A stretch of 8,688 bases of DNA from an uncultured Oscillibacter sp. (GTDB lineage Bacteria > Bacillota > Clostridia > Oscillospirales > Oscillospiraceae): NCBI GenBank assembly GCA_947245315.1, contig CAMXNV010000087.1, positions 1 to 8,688 on the forward strand, written 5' to 3'. Under the pieces are notes generated by a model, which was not told the origin of the DNA, did not search any database, and worked only from the letters and a program-made list of their open reading frames with translations. Shown one piece after another: positions 5,197 to 8,688 of this stretch (its first letter is position 1; each line of letters opens with the position of its first letter). A program made the position numbers and the translations under genes.

Positions 5197-5904
5197 ATGG
5201 AGGTCAAACGAAAGCCCGTAGCGCCCTTTTACGCCGTAGGCGTGCTGTGGCTGCTGGGCGGGCTGTTCCTGCCCCTGTATTCCCATACGGCCATCGTCCT
5301 GATGGCGCTGGTCTCAGCCGGGGTGTTTTACGCCGTCAACAAGCTCTGCCTGGGGGCGGGAACCGTGGCCGGGTCCGCCGGGGCGGAGAAGCCCAAGGAG
5401 GAGAAAAAGCCGGAGACCACCGGCAACCCGGAGCTGGACAAGATGCTCAAAGACGGCCGCCTGGCCCTGAGCGAGATGAGGCGGCTGGACGAGAACATCG
5501 CGGACCCCGGCGTCTCCGCCGACATCGTGCGGCTGAGCCAGGTGTCGGAGAAAATCTTCCAGGCGGTGAAGGAGGACCCGGCCAAGCTGCCCCAGATCCG
5601 GAAGTTCATGGACTACTACCTGCCCACCACCCTCAAGCTGCTGAACGCCTATGACCGGATGAGCGGCGCGGGGGTCTCCGGGGAGAACATCGACGGGACA
5701 AAAACCAAGGTGGAGGACATGATGCAGACCATTGTCCGGGCCTTTGAGAAGCAGCTGGACGGCCTGTATGGGGCGGACGCCCTGGACATCTCCGCCGACA
5801 TCAAGGTGATGGAGACCCTGCTGGCCCGGGAGGGCCTGACGGAGCCGGAGATGAAAGCCGACGCCGTCCAGACGGACGGGACGGACATCCGGCTGGAGCT
5901 GTAA
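5197..5904 (+). CDS. XpaC-like membrane protein
   Basis: A 235-aa protein resembling the XpaC family, named '5-bromo-4-chloroindolyl phosphate hydrolysis' from an old Bacillus phenotype; the true biochemical role is not established. Two membrane segments lie close together at about residues 10-27 and 31-52. A charged, Lys/Glu/Pro-rich linker (62-76) leads to a cytoplasmic helical domain (about 78-215). The family-like block is RKFMDYYLPTTLKLLNAY (135-152), within predicted coiled or bundled helices. ATG 5197 is chosen because GGAGG (5185-5189) is 7 bases upstream; an earlier in-frame ATG 5179 precedes that site. It is first in an operon that ends with telA, the same pairing as xpaC-yaaN in Bacillus, and that context strongly supports the family call. 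It probably works with TelA at the membrane. Confidence 0.85.
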   Translation: MEVKRKPVAPFYAVGVLWLLGGLFLPLYSHTAIVLMALVSAGVFYAVNKLCLGAGTVAGSAGAEKPKEEKKPETTGNPELDKMLKDGRLALSEMRRLDENIADPGVSADIVRLSQVSEKIFQAVKEDPAKLPQIRKFMDYYLPTTLKLLNAYDRMSGAGVSGENIDGTKTKVEDMMQTIVRAFEKQLDGLYGADALDISADIKVMETLLAREGLTEPEMKADAVQTDGTDIRLEL

Positions 5905-5916
5905 GGGGGGATTCCC

Positions 5917-6126
5917 ATGTGGGGCAGGAGGAGCAAATATTTAAGGCTGTGGCTCACCAGCGCCTCCGTCTGCGTGCTGCTGGCGGCGCTGGCGCTGGAG
6001 CGTCTGCTCCAGGGGGAGCCCCTTCCACGGAAGGCCCTGGAGCTGGGGCCTATGCTGTTCCTGGTCTTCGCCGGGCTGGCGGTTTTGAACTTCTATCGCT
6101 GGAGGCACGAGGGGGAGGACCTATGA
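5917..6126 (+). CDS. Small two-helix membrane protein A (operon gene 2)
   Basis: A 69-aa protein with two predicted membrane helices at about residues 10-28 and 44-60, joined by a short loop with charged and Pro residues, and a basic-then-acidic tail (YRWRHEGEDL). ATG 5917 follows AAGGGGGG by 6 bases and lies 12 bases after the xpaC stop. The stop overlaps the next start as ATGA (6123-6126), which means tight translational coupling. I do not recognise a named family. Its first helix end (LALERLLQ) and overall plan resemble the N-terminal half of the third small protein (LALDRIFE), so it looks like a single copy of a two-helix module that is doubled in its neighbours. It may be an accessory subunit of an XpaC/TelA membrane complex; that is inference. 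Confidence 0.75.
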   Translation: MWGRRSKYLRLWLTSASVCVLLAALALERLLQGEPLPRKALELGPMLFLVFAGLAVLNFYRWRHEGEDL

Positions 6127-6533
6127 AGAAATTCCTGGAGACGAGAGGGGGCATGCTCTTCTGCGCCCTGCTGTTCACCGGCGTCTGCGGCCTGTACGTG
6201 GCCGCCGCCTTGAAAAATGGACTCTACGAGGCCCTGCGCTATCCCTCGCCCATGGCCAGTGTCATTCTGTTTGCCGCCTTTGCCACCCTGGCGGTTATCT
6301 GCTGGTATCGCTGCCTGTGCCGTAAGCCGGAGGAGCCCCGCCGCAAGAGGGGCCGGGCCTACTGGGCGGCCATGTCGGCGGGCTGTCTCCTGCTGGCGGG
6401 GGTCTGGCTGTTCCTGTTTTTCCGGCTGGGACGGAGCTCCGCCGCCCTGACGGTGTGCGGGCTGGCCCTGGCCTGTGCCGCTGTGTCGGCGGTCCGGGCG
6501 GTCCGGGCGGTCCGGGGAGGGAAGAACCCGTGA
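6123..6533 (+). CDS. Small four-helix membrane protein B (operon gene 3)
   Basis: A 136-aa protein with four predicted membrane helices (about 10-30, 43-64, 81-101 and 106-124) and a strongly basic mid-loop (RKPEEPRRKRGR, 67-78). The basic loop should face the cytoplasm by the positive-inside rule. ATG 6123 overlaps the previous stop and follows GGGGGAGG by 4 bases. The C-terminus VSAVRAVRAVRGG is encoded by three exact copies of a 9-bp unit (6489-6515). Its C-terminal half resembles that of the next protein (AAVSAVR followed by Arg-rich residues in both). The stop overlaps the next gene's GTG start (GTGA, 6530-6533). No named family is recognised. That it is a real gene is well supported by coupling and coding pattern; the function is unknown. 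Confidence 0.78.
   Translation: MKKFLETRGGMLFCALLFTGVCGLYVAAALKNGLYEALRYPSPMASVILFAAFATLAVICWYRCLCRKPEEPRRKRGRAYWAAMSAGCLLLAGVWLFLFFRLGRSSAALTVCGLALACAAVSAVRAVRAVRGGKNP
6489..6515 (+). repeat. Three tandem 9-bp repeats inside protein B
   Basis: GCGGTCCGG occurs three times in a row, in frame, as Ala-Val-Arg codons for residues 123-131. Gain or loss of a unit keeps the frame and changes only the length of the Arg-rich tail. It is therefore a candidate slippage site of low consequence. Confidence 0.85.
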
Positions 6534-6874
6534 ACCGGAAGGTGTGCTTTTGGAACGTCGTCCTGGCGGGGGTGATCCTCGCGATTGGCCTGGCCTGCCT
6601 GGCGCTGGACCGGATTTTCGAGTACCCCTATTCCTACAGCCTCTGGGGTTTGGGCTGGCTGCTGCTGGGCGGGGTCTCCCTCTGGGCGGCCCTCCGGGAG
6701 CGCCGGAGAGAGGCGCCCCGGGATTTGCAGTGGCTCTTCACCGGCGGCGCGTACCTGCTGCTTGCCCTGGCCTGGCTGCGCCGGGGGTCCCTGCTCTGGG
6801 GCCTGGGATGGCTGGCCCTGGCCGCCGTCAGCGCGGTCCGGGGCGTCCGGAGGCTCCGGGGCGAACCTACTTAG
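6530..6874 (+). CDS. Small four-helix membrane protein C (operon gene 4)
   Basis: A 114-aa protein with about four hydrophobic segments (8-28, 36-56, 68-84 and 88-103), an Arg-rich central loop (LRERRREAPRD, 56-66) and an Arg-rich end (SAVRGVRRLRGEPT). GTG 6530 overlaps the preceding stop and has GGAGGG 8 bases upstream. The two helix pairs look like a repeated module: the first half resembles small protein A, and the second half resembles the second half of protein B. There is a gap of 31 bases to telA. No named family is recognised. It is presumably part of the same membrane assembly as XpaC-like and TelA; this rests on operon position only. Confidence 0.77.
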   Translation: MNRKVCFWNVVLAGVILAIGLACLALDRIFEYPYSYSLWGLGWLLLGGVSLWAALRERRREAPRDLQWLFTGGAYLLLALAWLRRGSLLWGLGWLALAAVSAVRGVRRLRGEPT

Positions 6875-6905
6875 ATTCTACTTTTATTTAACGGAGGAAG
6901 AACAA

Positions 6906-8069
6906 ATGGCTGACAACATGATTCCCGAGCTGACCCTGGACCCCTCTGCCGCGGCCGCCGCCCCGGAGCTGACCCTGGAGCCCGCCGCCACTCCCGCCGC
7001 CCCTGCCCCCGAAAAGCCGGAGGTCAAGCCGGTGGAGCTGGACGACTCCATGCTCTCCGAGGCGGAGAAAAAGGCCGTGGAGGATTTCTCCAAGAAGATC
7101 GACGTGATGGACTCCAACCTGATCCTGCAATACGGCGCGGCGGCCCAGAAGAACGTGGCGGGCTTCTCCGAGAGCGCCCTGGCCTCCGTCCGCACCAAGG
7201 ACCTGGGAGAGGTGGGCAAGTCCCTCAGCGAGCTGGTGGTGGAGCTGAAGAGCTTCGGCGAGGAGGAGGAGAAAAAGGGCCTCTTCGGCAAGCTGAAAAA
7301 GACCGGAAACAAGCTGGAGGCCATGAAGGCCCAATATTCCAAGGTGGAGACCAACGTGGACAAGATCGTCCGGGAGCTGGAGCAGCATCAGGTGACGCTG
7401 ATGAAGGACGTGGCCATGTTCGACCAGATGTATGAGCTGAACCTGAAATACTACAAGGAACTGACCATGTATATCCTGGCGGGCAAGAAGAAGCTGGCGG
7501 AGGTCCGGGCCAACGAGCTCCCCGCCCTCCGGGCCAAGGCCGAGGAGACCGGGGCCCAGGAGGACGCCCAGCGCTACAACGACCTGGTCCAGATGTGCGA
7601 GCGCTTTGAAAAGAAGCTCCACGACCTGGAGCTCACCAGGATGATCTCCATCCAGATGGGCCCCCAGACCCGGCTCCTCCAGAACAACGACACGCTGATG
7701 GTGGAGAAAATCCAGTCCTCTCTTGTGAACACCATCCCCCTGTGGAAGAGCCAGATGGTCCTGGCCTTAGGGATGGAGCACGGCCGCCAGGCCACCGCCG
7801 CCCAGAGCGCCGTGACGGAGATGACCAACGAACTGCTGAAAAAGAATGCGGATATGCTGAAAATGGGCACCATCCAGACCGCCAAGGAGGCGGAAAAGAG
7901 CGTGGTGGACATCGAGACCCTCCAGCACACGAACCAGCAGTTAATTTCCACCCTGGACGAGGTGCTGAACATCCAGCGGGAGGGCGCCCAGAAGCGCAAG
8001 GCCGCCGAGGCGGAGCTGGGCCGCATCGAGGGCGAGCTCCGGGCCAAGCTGATGGAGCTGCATAAGTAA
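6906..8069 (+). CDS. telA: TelA-family toxic anion resistance protein
   Basis: A 387-aa cytoplasmic, mostly helical protein of the TelA family. Members are linked to tellurite tolerance and, in some Firmicutes such as Listeria, to tolerance of cell-wall-active antimicrobials; the mechanism is unknown. Residues 1-40 are a low-complexity Ala/Pro tail containing a repeated PELTL(D/E)P. The family domain runs from about 45 to the end. It holds a long coiled-coil-prone stretch (100-245) and the signature QMGPQTRLLQNNDTL (250-264), then VNTIPLWKSQMVLAL (274-288). ATG 6906 follows GGAGGA by 7 bases. It is the last gene of the operon with the XpaC-like gene and three small membrane proteins. No T-tract terminator is seen after it, and its stop lies one base from the convergent gene at 8071. 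Confidence 0.92.
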   Translation: MADNMIPELTLDPSAAAAAPELTLEPAATPAAPAPEKPEVKPVELDDSMLSEAEKKAVEDFSKKIDVMDSNLILQYGAAAQKNVAGFSESALASVRTKDLGEVGKSLSELVVELKSFGEEEEKKGLFGKLKKTGNKLEAMKAQYSKVETNVDKIVRELEQHQVTLMKDVAMFDQMYELNLKYYKELTMYILAGKKKLAEVRANELPALRAKAEETGAQEDAQRYNDLVQMCERFEKKLHDLELTRMISIQMGPQTRLLQNNDTLMVEKIQSSLVNTIPLWKSQMVLALGMEHGRQATAAQSAVTEMTNELLKKNADMLKMGTIQTAKEAEKSVVDIETLQHTNQQLISTLDEVLNIQREGAQKRKAAEAELGRIEGELRAKLMELHK

Positions 8070-8070
8070 G

Positions 8071-8319
8071 TCACCGGAGTTCCCGGGCGACGGAGAAGGC
8101 GGCCAGGAACATGGCCTCCTGTTCCAGGGCGAACTGCGCCCAACAGGCGTCCTGATAGCGCTCAAGAGCCGCGCGGCCTTCGGGAGAGAGGTGTTTTTTC
8201 AGGACCGCCAGACTTTTTTCCTCTGTCTGTTGCAGCACACGGTGGGCCTGGTGATCCAGGAAGCCCGGGGTGCGGTGAAGCTGCACGTAGTCATAGAGTA
8301 TTGCCATTAGGTCCGTCAT
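8071..8319 (-). CDS. Small helical protein, possibly DUF6809-like
   Basis: An 82-aa soluble protein, MTDLMAILYDYVQLHRTP through AAFSVARELR, predicted as three or four helices. ATG 8319 is chosen because GGAGGT on the minus strand (8327-8332) is exactly 7 bases upstream; the earlier in-frame ATG 8334 overlaps that site. The N-terminal LMAILYDYV, the middle helices, and the closing E-(x)-F-xxAFSVA-xEL pattern resemble small DUF6809 proteins of Oscillospiraceae, but this family call is tentative. It has a near-consensus promoter and is divergent from an XRE repressor gene, which probably controls it. Its 3' end faces telA with a single base between stops and no terminator for either gene. Its function is unknown. 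Confidence 0.75.
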   Translation of the reverse strand: MTDLMAILYDYVQLHRTPGFLDHQAHRVLQQTEEKSLAVLKKHLSPEGRAALERYQDACWAQFALEQEAMFLAAFSVARELR

Positions 8320-8332
8320 GGGGAGAACCTCC

Positions 8333-8353
8333 ATATACTAAATTTAGGTATAT
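8333..8353. promoter_or_regulatory. Candidate operator, inverted repeat at the minus start site
   Basis: ATATAC (8333-8338) and GTATAT (8348-8353) form an inverted repeat with a 9-base spacer that itself contains TAAATTTA. CTAAATTTAG (8338-8347) is also a perfect 10-bp palindrome. It overlaps the -10 and predicted start (about 8345) of the minus-strand promoter, which is where a small Cro/C1-type repressor would block transcription. The neighbouring XRE gene is the likely binder, by inference. Confidence 0.5.
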
Positions 8354-8379
8354 TATAGCACCTTATTCTGGTATGTCAA
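8352..8379 (-). promoter_or_regulatory. Near-perfect extended -10 promoter for the 8071-8319 gene
   Basis: On the minus strand there is a perfect -35 TTGACA (8374-8379), a 16-bp spacer and a perfect -10 TATAAT (8352-8357) preceded by TGC, an extended -10. This should be very strong unless repressed. The -35 overlaps the first bases of the ribosome site of the divergent XRE gene. Confidence 0.85.
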
Positions 8380-8390
8380 GGGGAAGTGCA

Positions 8391-8621
8391 ATGCAAATTC
8401 TAGCAAAACGGCTGAAAGAGCTGCGGGAGAGCCGCCGGTTGTATCAGAGGGAGCTGGCGGAAATCTTGGATATGTCCTTCCGGGGCTACCAGAATTATGA
8501 GGTAGGGCAGAGCGACCCAAAGCTGGAGACCCTCATCGCAATTGCCGACTATTACAACGTATCCATCGATTACCTGGTGGGCCGGACGGACGTGCCGGAT
8601 TTCCATAGAACCGAGGGGTAG
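8391..8621 (+). CDS. XRE-family (Cro/C1-type HTH) transcriptional regulator
   Basis: A 76-aa DNA-binding protein consisting almost entirely of one helix-turn-helix domain: LAKRLKELRESRR (helix 1, 4-16), YQRELAEILDMS (helix 2, 18-29), the recognition helix FRGYQNYEVGQ (30-40), PKLETLIAIADYYNVSIDYLVGR (43-65, helices 4 and 5, the classic ending). The usual 'T/S-Q' before helix 2 is Y-Q. No sensor or dimerisation domain follows, so it acts as a small autonomous repressor. ATG 8391 has AAGGGG about 7 bases upstream. It is divergent from the 8071-8319 gene with 71 bp between them holding a strong minus promoter and an AT-rich inverted repeat. No good plus-strand promoter with both hexamers is visible, so it may rely on a weak promoter or on readthrough from telA. 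Confidence 0.92.
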   Translation: MQILAKRLKELRESRRLYQRELAEILDMSFRGYQNYEVGQSDPKLETLIAIADYYNVSIDYLVGRTDVPDFHRTEG

Positions 8622-8643
8622 GGGCCGCCGCCCTCGGCGGCCC
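8622..8643 (+). terminator. GC-rich hairpin after the XRE gene
   Basis: GGGCCGCCG (8622-8630) pairs perfectly with CGGCGGCCC (8635-8643) over the loop CCCT, starting at the base after the XRE stop codon. The tail is ATTCCTCC, with only two consecutive T's, so termination may be weak. Confidence 0.55.
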
Positions 8644-8688
8644 ATTCCTCCGGGACTGCCATGGTTCCGGGGGGAGGATGGCCCGGTC

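Noticed and set aside
1..8688. CRISPR array, tRNA or rRNA gene, insertion sequence with transposase, toxin-antitoxin with a recognised toxin
   Set aside because: No regularly repeated spacer units, no tRNA cloverleaf or rRNA signature, and no transposase or recognised toxin motif were seen in either strand.

Overview
The window reads as chromosomal DNA of a GC-rich Firmicute, most likely of the Oscillospiraceae / Flavonifractor-Lawsonibacter type. This is inferred from strong GGAGG Shine-Dalgarno sites, G/C-ending codons, sigma-A-like promoters in short AT-rich gaps, a clostridial-style ArgS ('HMGN' signature) and an xpaC-telA operon. No taxonomic search was possible.

Layout. Positions 1-110 hold four consecutive small hairpins and no gene. 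A minus-strand conserved hypothetical gene (111-521) diverges from murI (glutamate racemase, 791-1606), each with its own promoter in the 522-790 gap. murI is followed within a few bases by a DUF1934/YwiB-type gene. A non-coding, structure-rich stretch of about 350 bp (2037-2400) ends in the argS promoter. argS (2401-4146) ends at a clear intrinsic terminator. A five-helix membrane protein of the DUF6512 type follows (4358-4891). Its stop codon lies inside the first of a run of large palindromes (4888-5093), closed by a T-rich terminator.

A consensus promoter at 5134-5163 then starts a tight five-gene operon. It encodes an XpaC-like membrane protein, three small membrane proteins (69, 136 and 114 aa, coupled by ATGA/GTGA overlaps), and a TelA-family 'toxic anion resistance' protein ending at 8069. 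The small proteins appear to be built from repeats of one two-helix module. The operon has no visible terminator. It converges, with one base between stop codons, on a small minus-strand gene (8071-8319, possibly DUF6809-like). That gene has a near-perfect promoter and is divergent from a 76-aa XRE/Cro-type repressor gene (8391-8621). An AT-rich inverted repeat at the small gene's predicted transcription start is a candidate operator for the repressor.

Functionally, murI supplies D-glutamate for peptidoglycan and argS is core translation. XpaC/TelA operons are linked in the literature to cell-envelope stress and tellurite or antimicrobial tolerance. The parts least explained by known families are the three small membrane proteins between xpaC and telA, the palindrome cluster at 4888-5093, and the regulator / small-gene pair at the right end.
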